A stretch of 64,000 bases of DNA from Rhytidiadelphus loreus (GCA_947034895.1 OX344762.1:45364760-45428759); one strand, 5' to 3'; shown: positions 49,111 to 62,673, counted from the first letter of the stretch. The notes: a model not told the origin generated them from the sequence alone. Numbers and translations: made by a program.

Positions 49111-51544
49111 GAATATATAATGTAGGAACTTACACATGTCTTGAGCATACAAAATTTATGTTTTCTTATCCATCTAAATATTTGCAAATTTACCCCTACC
49201 CAAGATGCATGACCCCTTCTTGACTCCAACTTGGATTGCTTGTACTATGCCCATATTGACAAATCATTGTTTGCAAGCCATAAAGATTGGAGCCCCTTAC
49301 CTATTGGTTGTTGTTGGTAATTATTGATATCTTTGACAATTACTTTGACATTACTTTGATATTACTTTGACATTTTATAAATATTCTTTTCAACAATCTT
49401 TTTGGCATTTTAATTTTTTTAAATTTCCTTCAACTCTAAAGAGAAGGAAACAATTCTACATATTTTTTGAAACATTTGTGTCGAAATGAACATCAAATTG
49501 TTGAGAATTTTAGGGCATCTCATTTTTTAACACTTTAGTATTGGAAACATTTCAATTATAGAGTGTTTATTAGTTATCCTATAAATATTAAATTTGCAAG
49601 GTCCCCCATGTATAGGAAATTAGATGATTTTTGAGTGAATGTTGAATGTGCGTACATGTTCATTTCAAACTCCACTTTTTCTTTAATTACATTTGAGGTC
49701 TTTGATAGAACTACTATTGATATAATGAGTATGAACTTTGGTGGTCAAAATTGTGTTATCTGAATAATTTTGCTACTACAAGCACTAATTTCCTTCAATC
49801 AACTAATAAAATCAAATTCATTTCTTCATATGTGCTTTGAAATCAACCTAAGTACTAAATCCAATTGTTTGATTATAATATTAAAAAAATGATCATTGTA
49901 TAAAAAGATTTATGTATTCATTCAAAGTTGGGTTTAATATACTAGAATTACATCATAAATTCAACACAACCATTTCAAACAATTGGTGTGATTTTATTGG
50001 TCTTACTCAAAAATTAGAGACATTTCATAAATGTGTGTATAAATACAAAAAAAAATCATTTTTTACAATGAAATTCTATCCATTAGAGTGAGTGTAATCG
50101 AGAGTCACATAGAAAGAAAATAAATTCCAGTCATTTTTTATTAATGATTAGTATAGATTCAATTTCATCCAGTTTCCTTTGAAAAGGCTTCAGAAGTATC
50201 ATTCGAACTATGTTATCTTCTTTAGAAGGGATTATCTTGAGTCAAGTACAATGAAACCCTATTCATTAGAAGTAAAATGTATATTCTAGAATTATAAAGA
50301 GCAAGAATCATTTTAAAATAATAGTTAAAGTACATTAAAAATCAATACATCTTGACGTCATGATTGTCTTTGAAAAGAAATTATGAGTGATACTTGGACT
50401 ACATAGCTTCTTAGAGGAGATAAGCATAAGTACATTAAGACTCTATTCAAGCATCATGTACAGTACATCAAAAATTTATTTAAGAACCTATATTTCGTCT
50501 AACTACAAGACCAATAGTTCACAGTTTGACGTGTCCAAAGGAATTCCATTCTCTAGTCACGTTGTCTTTATTTTGTGGAATTGCAATCTTTATGTTGTTT
50601 GCAAGTTGTATATAATTGTGTTCTAAGTTTACATCTATAGTACGTGTTCTAATCTTGTGTTTTATTTTTTATAATTATTGTCTTCATGTCATGTAAATAT
50701 TGTCTTTGTATGAGTTGTCTTCAAGTTTTACTCAAGTTAGATGTATTATGTAAGTTTAGATTTTTGGTATTGTTGTTGTACGAGGGTCTATGATATAAAT
50801 TTAGTTGGACTATATAAATTTTCAATGTTGCATTTTTTACTTGCATGTTTACATTGTTTTTGTTCTTGCTTGCTTAAACCCTAACGATGTAAGAGGGCTA
50901 GAGGGACTTGGACACTTGAGAGGGAGCAACTTCTTTCCATTGGCCAAGCTCGTGAGCAGCATAGCTTCCAAATTCTCCAAGGTAGAGTAAATTTGGTGGA
51001 ATCACAGTAAAGATTTTATTGTCTTCTTCCTAAATTTAAGTCCTAGCCATCAACTATAAGTCTAGGCCCTTTAACTCTGCACGGAGAAAAACAAAGATTG
51101 GAAGCTAGAGGGGACATGTAGGCTTAGCTAGAACTCCACCCACAATGTAAAGCACTCACTTGTTTGATTTGAGGAGCTCCAATCACTCAAAGGAAAAGTG
51201 CTTTAATATGAAGTGATAGTAAAAAATTTAAGGCCTAACTTCAACAAAACAAACTTCTTCTTCTCTTATAGTCCACATCAACAATAGAAAGTATTAAACA
51301 TTTAGGGTTTAATGAAATAAGGATTCTAATAAAAAATTTGGTATGATATCAATTTTTTTATATTATACCTTTTGAAAGATAAGTGTATCCATATCATATA
51401 CTATTGTTGTACATTTGATGTTCCTAAATGGATGATTTGTGTACATAGCAATAATTTTCTTGGTTAATTAATTTTGAGAATATTTAAGATAAATCTCCAC
51501 CCTAAATGATAATCATTCTTTTAATTTTCCCAGAAAACAAAGGG

Positions 51545-51790
51545 AGGTCCAATTAGAAGCCTAACGAATTCTATTAATAAGTCTTTTTTAACGAATTTGA
51601 GGGCCGGCGCTGATGCAATCCCCAGCTTATTAAGGGCCTTGCGAATATGACACCTGGAAAGGACGGAATCTACGAGGTTGATGTTTACATCATCCCTAAA
51701 CAGAGATTTTCTTAATTTCGATATCTGAATATAGTCAATATCTACAGATTAACATCACGACTGAGAGGATCTAGGAAATCGCATTGATCC
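51545..51790 (-). pseudogene. Coding-like island, protein unknown, minus strand
   Basis: From 51770 down to the TAA near 51530, one minus-strand frame is open without an ATG. It reads plausible protein, including KLRKSLFRDDVNINLVDSVL, CHIRKALNKLGIASAPALKF and VKKDLLIEFVRLL. Just upstream, in a different frame, another open stretch (IVIYEQLDQCDFLDPLSRDV) abuts it, suggesting a frameshifted coding sequence. GC content is higher than its surroundings. I do not recognise the family. It may be a gene fragment captured by a transposon, a viral relic or a remnant exon. Confidence 0.35.
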
Positions 51791-52426
51791 AGTTGTTCGT
51801 AGATTACAATTTTAAAGCGGGACCGTGCAAATCTATAATTCTAGTAAATAGATCTCCGCTATTTCCATACCGGTATGATATGGTTTAGTATATCTAGGTC
51901 TAGAGTAGAATTTGAGTTTCTGGAGAGGGAGGGAAGGGGGGGAAGGAGTTGGCACCTACTCGAGTTTTTTTACCTTGGGAAGAACAGTCTTCGCCATAGC
52001 TGAAGTGTTTCGCAGGTTTCGACGGATGTTTCAGATGATTCCGAAGGCTAAAATTCTTATTGAAGCGGTGACAATGCTAAGCTCTTGAAGCGCTTCCGAT
52101 TCATACATTTTTTGCAATTTTTGGAGCTTTCTTCGGGGGGAAGCCGTCTGTGCGTGGTTCTGACTATGGCAGGCTTGAAAATCTCGAGTATGAACGTGGT
52201 TTCTGCGCTTGCGGGGCTCGTTTGGGTTGGAATGGGAAGGTTAAAGGCGTGATTCATGAGGAGAAGGTTTGAGGTTTTCGACTTGCAGGGAGCAGAGGTT
52301 GAAGAAGACGGACGTTTGCAAGCGCCGGCGAAGTGTTGCGAAGTATCGGGAGGGAGGGATATTTTTAATTCTCTGCTTTGCAAGAGATAGAAGAAAAAAC
52401 TGTGACGGATTTAGAGTTCAACGGCA

Positions 52427-55098
52427 ATGGCGAAGTCCAAAGGTGTCAAGAAACTTCTCGACTCGTATACTGTGAAAGGGACGCAGAAAGTCGTGAAAGG
52501 TGAGTAGTGCGGGAATTGATGTACACTGCGACTCTTTCCGTGTTTTGAGCCTGATTGCATGCAAACAGACGCGGTTGGAATCACAGCTATTGCTTTGCCT
52601 GGAGAATGAGCACATTGTGATTTTTCTTCCGCAGTGCGTGATGCTGAAGGATTGTTGTTATCTATTGTTTTCTCATTGTCCGTTGCTTTGAGCTTTGAGA
52701 GTAATTTAAAATATAGCTCATCGGTAGAGAAATGCTGTACTTTTTACTGAGGAATGAGAGCAGTACATTTCATGTCATGCATTAAAGGGTTTCCAACCAG
52801 TTTTCGATCGTTCGAAGAGCCTGAACTTGCACCTGAAGTAGTAACTGAGTATTAGATGGCTTTTATGTATAATGCTAGTATTCTGTCCTCGAAATCATAG
52901 ACGGAGTGTAGTTTTGACAAGCTAGGTAAAGAGTTGGTTTCCAGGTTTCGATAATTTCATTACCGGTAGTTGGACTTCCTGAAACTTAGTGCCTTCTCCT
53001 AGCATTAGCAGTGTACTCTCTGAAACTTGGAACATATCAAGATAGGAACTATCTGGACTGTGTTCTATAATAGCCTAAGTCATGCCAAGAAAATGTTGAG
53101 GTATTACGCGAATGCGCGGTGTGCAGTGCCTTTGAACTAACGAATATGGGCAGTTATTGTTTCTTTAGGTCTACTTAGAACCTCAGTGAACTCGGTTCTG
53201 GGTTAAACCCTGATCAGTGTGCTTTTGATAAAAAGCCCTTCATTTGAAGGGGCAGGGCAGGGGGGCTCTTTTCTCCTGAACAGTAGTGTCAACAATCTTT
53301 CTCCCGAATGCCTGTCCTTTGGAAGATTATCTGCATTGTCAGTGAGCTCTGACTGCATTCTTCTCTCTGCACCCGATAATCATACTGGAATTTCCAATTG
53401 CTTGCGCAGCAGTTTATTGTAAGCAATATTGATAGTACTTTTAAGTGTATGCATTTGCTACTAGCCTGTACATAATGTGTACTCTGCAGTTACGAAATAG
53501 TTCGTGACTGTGAAGTGAAGATTTTCTCACAATGGTGGTTCTCCGCTGAAGAGAATGACCTTGGAGTGCTGTGGAATCATGTTTGATACAGCGGGAGATA
53601 CCGTTCTGATGCGTCAGCAAGATCCGGATAAACCACCCTACGTTGCCAAAATAGAGAAAATCGAAGCCGATGCTAAAAACAACGCCAAAGTCCGGGTGCG
53701 ATGGTATTATCGGCCAGAAGAGTCGATGGGAGGCAGGAGGCAGTTTCACGGTTCGAAGGAGCTCTTTCTCTCGGATCACTACGACATACAAAGCGCAGAC
53801 ACTATTGAGGGAAAATGCGTCGTGCACACATTTAAAAATTATACAAAGCTGGAAAGCGTTGCTGCAGAAGATTATTTTTGCCGCTTCGAGTATAAAGCAT
53901 CTACTGGCGGGTTCACTCCTGATCGAGTTGCTGTGTAAGCAATTAATTATCTTTCATTTAATTAGCTGGGAGTGGGAAATTATGTTTGTCATGGTTCTGT
54001 TCATGATGTGGGATATTTCTATCACCCAGGTCATGCTTTGCAACTCAGGTAACCCGAGTAACCAGTTTAAACTGTTTGTTAGCGGCGAATATTGCTGTGA
54101 GGAATGTTCTGTTCAAGGCAACTCTTCTTTGTGGTTTTTGAACCAAAATACGTCTTTGTTGCGTGGTTCTATGTTTCTAATCACGATGGGTGTTCTTTTG
54201 CTCCTGAATCCTGAGTGCAGTTACTGCAAATGCGAGATGCCGTACAATCCTGACGACTTGATGGTGCAATGTGAAATCTGCAAGGATTGGTAGGTTCTAC
54301 ACTTCCTCTCGCTTAGCAAGCGCAAGGAGTTGTTGTTGAAGAAGTTGTCGTACGTTGTTTCTTTTCTGCCAACGAGATGGGTGCTAGTTGCTAGCTGTGA
54401 CTGACTTGGACATCCACTTCAGATTGTTCTGCCAATCAATGACTGTACTTCTTAATTCGCAATGAAATAGGTCGTGTTCAATTTTGGGTTTGTACATGAT
54501 TCAAATGCCCTGGAATTACAAGTTTCAGACTTCCGAAAATTTGTCTATTACTGCGTGTAGGTTCCACCCATCTTGCATGAGTTTTACACCAGATCAAGTG
54601 AAGAAAATGGAAAAGTTTATTTGCCCCGACTGCACTTCACAACCTGGAGAGAAGAAGGTGCGGCAATCGTCTCCGAGAAGCTCACCTACTCCTGATCACG
54701 TCAAGGTACGCAATTTCTGCATTAATTACTTTTGGTACTAATAGAAGGCATTGTGTTGCCAGGACTGTTTGCCTTGGTTGATCAGTACGGTGTAGAGTGT
54801 TGACTTGGATTTTTACCGTTCCTTTCTGTTGCGACTCGTAGTAAAGGATTTTCCCACTTGAGCGGATGGAACGATTTGAAAAAAATTGAACAATGAGAAG
54901 GCAATATTAAAAAAAGTTGTTTTAATGCCACCTGACCACTTCATTTATGCTCATACTGTGAGGCTTAAGCATTCAAGCAGATATCTTGTCATGTTCTTGT
55001 TCATTTGTTTTTGTGATATTTATCATTTCCAAACCCTCGTGATGTGATTTCTTTTACAACTTGAGATGCAGCCTGATGCAAAGCGACGGAAGAGGTAA
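52427..55098 (+). CDS. EBS: EBS/SHL-type BAH-PHD histone reader
   Basis: EBS (EARLY BOLTING IN SHORT DAYS) and SHL bind H3K27me3 through a BAH domain and H3K4me2/3 through a PHD finger, and repress flowering genes in the nucleus. Coding exons are 52427-52499, 53592-53934, 54221-54289, 54561-54705 and 55072-55098, joined in frame at GT-AG sites; the product is 218 residues. The BAH domain (about 24-138) keeps the aromatic cage Tyr41, Trp62 and Tyr64. The PHD (140-186) has the Cys4-His-Cys3 pattern C141, C143, C156, C159, H164, C167, C183, C186, with Trp162 for methyl-lysine. The loop after HPSC is a little shorter than in Arabidopsis. The C-terminus ends KRRKR, like EBS. The N-terminus ([18 protein letters not shown]) is also closer to EBS than to SHL. 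Confidence 0.96.
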
Positions 55099-57477
55099 CA
55101 CAATGAGCACGTACTTTAAGACTCTGGGGAGTTTGCACAATATCTGCACTCGTTTGTGTACAAGATATGTTTCTGGGGGAGATGACGCAGCACTTAGGTT
55201 AGATTCTTGAAATTCGAAATGTGAAGACCAGCACTGTATGCAGAAGGCGATTGACATAGGAACTTTGAGGCTGGGGGCCATTTAATGCATAACCTTGTTA
55301 GTTATATACTTTATAAGTGTTGCGGCAGGGCCCCCACTGCCCCATAACTGTTGGTTTTGGATTTTCCTCATGTGGTTCAATCTTTAGCGCTTCTATTCCT
55401 TTCTTCACACTCTGAGCGATTCCTCATGTTTGCCCCATGTCGTAGTAGGTCAGATTGACAATCCGTTTTGGGTTGAAACTTTCATGTTGACGTCGGTATG
55501 TGGTGGAGGGTATGAAATGAAATGCTCCTTGACATGTGAGGAGCATTCTGTCAAACCACGTGATGCAATGTAGCTCCAAAACTTGAATTATCGTGCTTGA
55601 GTTCACACAATTGGATGGAGCACCTTCAGATTGGGTATGTAATAATAATGTTTTAGACCTGGGAATCTACCAAAATCCTGGGTGTTATTCTTGTAAATCT
55701 GAGGACCAAAAGAGTTTAATCTGGATCCTCAGTCTTGCTTTTAGGAGATCCTTGCATCTGGTGAATTTGAGGTGTAGACTTTCATTTGAATTTGAACTTT
55801 AGATTCACTCATAAATTACTAGCTAGTCCAAATACGAACGTCTCCTTGAGCAATGAGCACTTATCCAAAAGCACTGACATCAAATGATGAATAATTTAAG
55901 TTTTTGACTTTTGGTGAGTAATTATTCTGCAAGGTGAGTTGTTTACATTTTTGGTGCTTTTTTGGCCTGAAGCCAAAAGGAATTTCAAGAGTTTATTCTT
56001 CTAAAATTGAATGAGTATGATAGCCGGCATTTCTCTTTGTTGAATTCAATTTCAAGTATGTTGAGCATTTGAGGCAATCATGTATGTTTGAAGTAGCTAT
56101 TTTCAATCAGCAAACAATGATTCTAAGTCAAATCTATTATAATTGAGGTATAATTTACTTTATCTTATTTTCGTTCATGAAATCATATAACATAACACTA
56201 GGGCATTGCTTTACTTTGTATTACTTGTGAGAATGTTTGAAATGTTGAGGTTTCAAAATTTTAAATTCTTGAATGGAATATATACTCCCTTTGTTCCAAA
56301 ATGATCTTCTTGTTGGACAAAATGTTTTAGATTAAGGTTGAAAATAACATTTTAAAAATCCATTTCACATTGTAAGTAGAATTTGGTGCACTCCTAGTGT
56401 TTTAGAAATTTTGAGTTTCAAAACCCTTTTTAAAGTGCAATTTTGGAGTATTGAAAAGTGGAATTTTAGGGGCATTTTGAAGGAACACCAATGGCATATA
56501 ATTATTGAGTGTAAGGTGTCATTTTCTAAGTAGTTAGTATGGGTCCAAGCCCATGTGTGAGCCTTTGTATCACTCCCAAAGCTTCATCTCCTTCAATCAG
56601 GCAACACTCAAAGAGATGCAAAAAAAAAAGAACAAACAATATTGATCCCTTCGGTCATTTTATTTGTCTTTTGATTGATGATTGCATAGATGGAGGGGGA
56701 ACCATTGCTTGGAGTTGTTTTGTTGGTCCTAAATAGCAATCAAAAGTCAAATTTGACCAATTTTTGAAGTTACAAAGTGCTATAAAAAGATCATTTTGGA
56801 ATGGAGGGAATATATAAACTGTAAAGCTATAAAGTGTGAAACTTGAAATTTGTTGATTTTTTGTTTGGAAATTGGTAGTCTATAAATTGAAAATTTGAAA
56901 AATGTATTTTATGTAAATTTAATATTTTTTAAATTGATAAATTATATTCTTTAGTTCTTTAAGTTGTTGAATTTTAATGTTTGAATTTGAAAATTTATAT
57001 TAAAATTAAAAATATAAATTTGTAATATTGCAAAAAGGAATATCTAGCTAAATAAGTTAAACCAAGGATCGTAGATCCAAATGCATTATGAATAAAAAAT
57101 AAAAAAATAATTACAAGCATATAAAAAAATAACAAATCTTATATTGAAGTGATGTAGCCAACATGTGCAAGAATAGACAACACTTCTATAAGTTGTGCAA
57201 GAATTGAAAGGATAGACAAATACAATGTTCAAACAATTATAGCTTCAAAATTCTAGGTCTTTAAGAGTGTCTTCTTGCATGAATGCTAGAAAATGTCAAA
57301 AGCAAGTTTGTCCTAAAGGCCATCACTAGACATTAGATGTTTTTTAACCACCACAAAGGGTCTTTTTAGGCTAGTTTTCCATGCTCAAACCAAACACTGC
57401 TTTTCAAAATTAAAAATCATTTTAAATTTATTTTAAAAATTCAAAAAATAATTTAAATAATAAATAATCCAAAAATG

Positions 57478-57478
<1 letters not shown>

Positions 57479-57541
<63 letters not shown>
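57479..57541. repeat. (ATT)n microsatellite
   Basis: About 21 uninterrupted copies of the trinucleotide. Confidence 0.97.
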
Positions 57542-59063
57542 TTTTGACACTATAGTCAAAATATATAATAATTAAAAGAATTAAATTAAATCAAAATCTT
57601 AAAATTTTAAAAATTATTTTTCTTAAAATGTAATTAAATATTAATATCTGACAACGCACAATTGCAAAAGCATAGGATGGTCTTGTACTCTTGTAGAGTT
57701 TCAATTTTACTTTTGCTACAAGTGCAAATTTGGACATCATTGGATGCTTCTTGAAGTTGGATGCCTTTAGGAATTTTTGAAAAATACTATTTTTTTCTAC
57801 AACATCATGAACATTCTAATTTCATCTCCAATGCTTATCTTCCCATACAATTTGGAGATGTAGAATACCTTCAAAAGTTGATTTGAAACACTTGAAGACC
57901 ATATAATTCAAATATAAAATTTGTAAGGAAAAGAGCACATTTTTTCAATACTATAATCACATATTATGTAACATGCATATCTTTAGGGAACCAAAAAAGA
58001 TTTTTTGAGCATATGTAATAAGGTTCATTATTTGAACTACTTTGTCAATTTTTGTTACTTTTGAAGCCTTCTAAAGTACTCTGAAAGTATCTCAAGTGCT
58101 TGATGACTTCATCTTGAGTGCAATTGTTCCAATAGTAACTAATTGAAATCAAAGGAAATGTTTAGAAGAGAAAAAATTATAAAAACACAAAGAAAGATCC
58201 TATTTTTAGTCAATAATGCCTCTAAAAATTTGGAGCAGATCACTTTTTTTCAATTACTTTACCTACCTTGCACTCTCTTCTGAAATTTAAGTGTGGAACA
58301 GCTTTGAAGTTGATATACACATCAATATCGTGTGCAAATCACATTGTACAATCAATAAGATAAATCTCTACTGCAATGGCCTATAAATGAGACAATGGCT
58401 TAATAGGCACGGTATAGACAAGTTAGTATTTTCATACCAAAACATAAAAATAGTTTGGTATGTCTTCACCTATAATTATTCTTTATAACCTCTATACCTT
58501 CTTTTACCATTACCTTCGTATAATGTTGAATTGGGGCTTATTAAATTGCAAATCTCACATGAACACTAACATACTTTTCTAATGAGTCTTGATATAAAGA
58601 CCACTCATTAAGTTTGCAATTTTTAATTATGGCAAAAAAAATTATTTCATTCATTTGGATTGAATACAAAAGTGGTTGTACTATAGTGATGAAGCTATTT
58701 ATGTCTATAGTCATGGATGAAACATGAAAAATATGGATGAAATAATATATGATCAAAAGGACCCATCAGACTCAAAGTTTTGGTTGAGAGTCAAGGTGGT
58801 CATTGTCTCATTGAACAATTGTCTTGTATCCATTGTACTAAGTTGAGTATGATCTTAGTTCAAGGCAATGCTTTTTAAAATTTTAGAACAATGAGCACTT
58901 TGTTGCATTGGCAAATATTTTGAGGGAGAAAAATGAATTGGGCAAAATGGTCTAAGAAGAGTGACATATTGTGCCAAAATTATTTTAGTGATATGTTAAT
59001 TCATGATATGATGTATCTAATTAATTAAATTGTAGGTGGATTTTTCTCTTCTGTCAAGAAATT

Positions 59064-59213
59064 GATATAAGGTAAGCAAGCCCATTTCAAGCCAAATGGG
59101 AGTGAGCCCATTGTCGGCAAAATTATATTAGTGGTGTATATTCAAGCTTTGAAAATTATGTATACCACTAATATGATTTTGTCCACAATGGGCTCACTTA
59201 CCTTAGATATATC
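59064..59213. mobile_element. Foldback (hairpin) element of about 150 bp
   Basis: Left gatataaggtaag pairs with right cttaccttagatatatc. Inside, left tgagcccattgtcggcaaaa and a following attagtggtgtata pair with right tataccactaat and ttttgtccacaatgggctca. The left arm carries about 26 extra bases between the outer and inner stems. It is a typical noncoding hairpin MITE. Confidence 0.7.
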
Positions 59214-59644
59214 AACCCTAATTAAATGCAATTGGGTTGTGAAAAAATCTTGGAGACAATATATTGTTTCAACGTCAACCAAAACTAAAATCTAGTAGTG
59301 TAACTGCATCATTGAGTTGTGTAGGGGCAATGTCTTACAATATTGAAGACACTTGTGCAGACATATGGTTAATATATAGATAGGTGTCTTCTCAAATCAA
59401 CCATGAACTCCCTTGTTACACCACACAATTCAATCATTGTACCATGTGTTTTGATGTTCATGTCTAATTCATATAATTATGTAATATTGAACTACTATTC
59501 TTCATTATAAGGTACATTGTGTTAGGTCAAAGTAAGGATTTTTATTTCAATTATTTTGGGGAGTGTAGAAAGTGATCCTCACTAGAGCATTCCAAACACC
59601 TACTATTAATATCCTAGAAAAGTTCAATGTAAAGTGGAAGGTGG

Positions 59645-59990
59645 CGATATATTGCTCTTTTTGACAAATTTTGGCCTACTTCACTTATAAAAGGTTGGTA
59701 TTTTAGAATGAACTAGAGCACAAACTAAAGCACTACAAAGTTTGAAACCACCTAGGTACCCATTAAAGACACTTGCTTTTTAAAACCCAAATGAACACTA
59801 GGATGTCAAAGTAGCATATCATAGTAGCCATATACTTCTCTCTTTAACAAATTTTGACCTACTTCCCTAATAGAAGTTGGTATTTTAGAATTTAACAAAT
59901 TCTAATGAAATTACTACAAAAGTTTGAGACTAAATAGATGTCCATCTAAGACAAATTTGGTTCTAAGGTAGAATATCCCATTAAGGTCAA
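59645..59990 (+). repeat. Tandem duplication, period about 181 bp
   Basis: Two diverged copies of a segment containing tttxacaaattttggcctact and gttggtattttagaat lie in tandem, followed by matching atgtc/ccattaaag phrases. It is noncoding. Confidence 0.6.
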
Positions 59991-60567
59991 AAGACCCACA
60001 ACAGCCACCTAGGGAATGACCCCAATATGGATTTTTTTTCAATAAATAAGATTTGGGCCATAATCAATATTGTAGGTGATAGTATTAGAGTGATTAGTGA
60101 CCTCATTAGGTGCTTTTAGTTTTTATTAGTTCTTTTAGCTACTGACTTCTTAAGATTAATTATAATTTTGACCTAATTGGAAGTCTTTCATCCAAAGTTA
60201 ATCTCAAACTTCATCCAAGCTTTTATCCTTCAAAAATAAAGGATTTTTAAGAGTAAAAAATGGATTCTAAAATCTTTAAATATTCCTTGTTTGATTCAGC
60301 TTTCAAAGATTCTTTAAAGATTCTTTTTAGATGAAAATGCTAAATTCTCACCCAATTTTAGGGTTAATTTTCAATTGTTAGTAACTTCTTTGTTTTAAGG
60401 TTATTTTTTAAGTGTGATATGTTTTTGGAATCCTCTAAAAACGATCTATTAGTTTCAAAATTATAATTTAAGATTTAAAAATCTGAACTAAGGAATAACT
60501 TGTCTCTAAACTAATAAGACAACGAAAATAATTCAAAAAGAAAAAAGAAAAGAGAAAAATAACATAC

Positions 60568-60663
60568 CTCTGTGCCATTCGTCACCACAGTCCCGTCATC
60601 GCATATCACCAGGGTGATGGACTCATAATACCCGTCTTCATCCATCACATATGCTTCGTCCGC
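60568..60663 (-). other. Exon-like island of 96 bp, orphan
   Basis: On the minus strand 32 codons without a stop lie between an AAAAG acceptor and a consensus GTATGTT donor. They encode a sequence with EAYVMDEDGYYESITL and VICDDGTVVTNGTE, clearly protein-like and GC-richer than the surrounding AT-rich DNA. No neighbouring exon was found. It may be one exon of a long-intron gene or a captured gene fragment. I do not recognise the family. Confidence 0.4.
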
Positions 60664-61613
60664 CTTTTGGATGATTAATCATGAATTATAATGTTTTGAA
60701 AATTTCTCTTCTACATTCTTCCGGCTAAAATCCTAAAAAATGTTGTTATTTAAAGTTTTTTAACTTAATTCCCTTGACTTTAGAAATTAAATTAACTACC
60801 TATTGGTTTTTAATTGGTTTTTAAAGCAATTCTTTTAAGTAAACAAACTTCAAGGCCCTATTTCCAACTTCCTTGAAGATTTATTCTTTTTAAGAATTAA
60901 TTCTAAATATTGAGATTATCCAATTCTAGTAGATATTCTAATGAATAGTTAAGTTTGTTTGTTATTCATTAGTTTATTAGTTTATTTGGATTAATCTAAT
61001 ATTTTCGTTGACTTTTGTTTTTTTCTATTTGGCTTATTGGGCCTAATAAAACAAAACTTAAACCAACATTCAACCAACTAATTTTCCCCGGAATCCTAAT
61101 CAATGACTAAAAAACAAACACTTCAATAGTAAAAAGAATAAAACCAATAATACTTCCAAAATGAATAGGAAATGAATAGGAAAAGAATCAAAATCAAAGA
61201 ATAATTCCAAATGAATAGGAAAAAAAATTTAAACCAAAAACAATACCTACTTCAATAGTTAGATGCTCAAAAATATTGGTTTTAAATCAACATTCCTTTC
61301 AAGAGTATCTCACCTTCTCCTTCTTCTTAATTGTCACTTTTAAGTCTCTTCAACTTCCAACTTCACTTGTCTCCTTCACTCCACTTGTCTTCTTTAAAGT
61401 TGGATTGTTGGGTTGATAGTGTATGTCTAATTAATCAAATTAGATCAAAGTTGATTTAATTTAGTTGTTGGATGGTTGTGGACATTAGCAAAGAAAACTT
61501 CAAGCTAGTATGCAACATCACAAGCATGATTTTAATTTTCAAACATTGAGTGACTGAGGCTTGGACTTCATTCGAATTTCTTGAACTTTTGATTTGACGA
61601 CTAGACTCAGTGT

Positions 61614-61941
61614 CTCACTCGAATTTCTTGAACTTTTGACTTGATGATTGGTCCCAAATGCCTAGACACACTATCTTCCTACCTAGATTCACTGACTCAC
61701 TTGAATTGCTTGAGCTTCTGACTAGATGGCCGGTCTCAAGTGCTTGGACTCACTGTCATCCTACCTAGATTCACTAGTTCACTTGAATTGCTTGAGTTTC
61801 TGATTTGATGGCCGGTCTCAACTGCCTAGATTCACTATCATCTTGCCTAGATTCACTAGCTCACTTGAATTGCTTGAGTTTTTGATTTGATGGCCGGTCT
61901 CAACTGCCTAAACTCACTATCTTCCTGCTTGAACTCACTGT
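61614..61941 (+). repeat. 82-bp tandem repeat, 4 copies
   Basis: Units start at 61614, 61696, 61778 and 61860 with ctcacttgaattgcttgag and later tggccggtctcaa and cctagattcacta. The spacing is exactly 82 bp each time. A partial earlier copy starts near 61568. Noncoding. Confidence 0.92.
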
Positions 61942-62155
61942 CTCACTACCTGGACTCTCCTTACCAAACTCTGTTCACCAAATTCTTGTTTCCAATCAGC
62001 TAGTTCCCAACAGCTTGTACTGGTCCATTTGATAACTGCCTGAACTCACTATCTTCCTGCTTGAACTCACTGTCTCACTGCCTGGACTCTCCTTACCAAA
62101 TTCTATTCACCAAATTCTTGTTTCCAATAGCTTGTACTGGTCCATTTGATAACTG
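61904..62155 (+). repeat. 132-bp tandem duplication
   Basis: ctgcctaaactcactatctt at 61904 recurs at 62036. The copies share gcttgaactcactgtctcac, ctggactctccttaccaaa and gtactggtccatttgataac. The second copy lacks a 16-bp piece. It overlaps the end of the 82-bp array, with which it shares the actcact core. Confidence 0.9.
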
Positions 62156-62429
62156 AAATTTTCTTTGGTAAACTAAAACTAAACTAAAAGCTAAAATAAA
62201 AAAAATAATGGAAATGAAACTTAGAAAAATAAAACTAAAAAGCCTAACTAACGTCAACCAAAACTAACACTAACTAATTTTTATGGGTTTTGGAATATGA
62301 ATTAACTAACTAAAAGAACCCACCACTATCTATAATTTATCTAATTTTTATGGATTTTTGAAATAATGATGACTTGCACAATATGGAAATAAAGTAATGA
62401 ATGGCAAAGTTCACAAAGTTGTACAACAA

Positions 62430-62673
62430 TCCATTGAGTTACATTGTTTGTTTGTTTTGTTAGTTATGGTGAGATCTCCTAAAGTGTGTGTCTTTGGTTG
62501 CATTCTTGGTAACATTAGAAAACTCTCAGTGAGGAGGGATGCACGGGCTTTGTTTTGCCGGTATTTGAACATATGGTTGGAAAGTTATGGATTTTCGAGT
62601 TATTTTTGGATCTTAAATTATAGAAAATCATTTTTATTTTGACTATAGCATTGACACAAGGGACACTAGTCTA
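62430..62673 (+). repeat. Dispersed repeat copy ending in gggacactagt
   Basis: It is related to 44835-45154 through gttatggtgagat, acattagaaaactct and ggatgcacgggctttgtttt. It ends ggacactagt. It includes an unrecognised 81-codon ORF (62397-62642). Confidence 0.45.

Larger units (their letters stand above)
42219..52426. other. Gene-poor AT-rich region between isochorismatase and EBS-like genes
   Basis: No intact gene was found. It contains a repeat copy with a Helitron-like end (about 44835-45154), a foldback element (46267-46438), a CACTA terminus (48960) and a coding-like island on the minus strand (51545-51790). The rest is AT-rich with many A/T runs. From about 51900 the composition becomes balanced, marking the EBS promoter and leader. 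Confidence 0.6.

Noticed and set aside
53219..53422. 67-codon plus-strand ORF upstream of EBS exon 2
   Set aside because: It lies in the first EBS intron, and the exon 1 to exon 2 junction is fully supported by family sequence.
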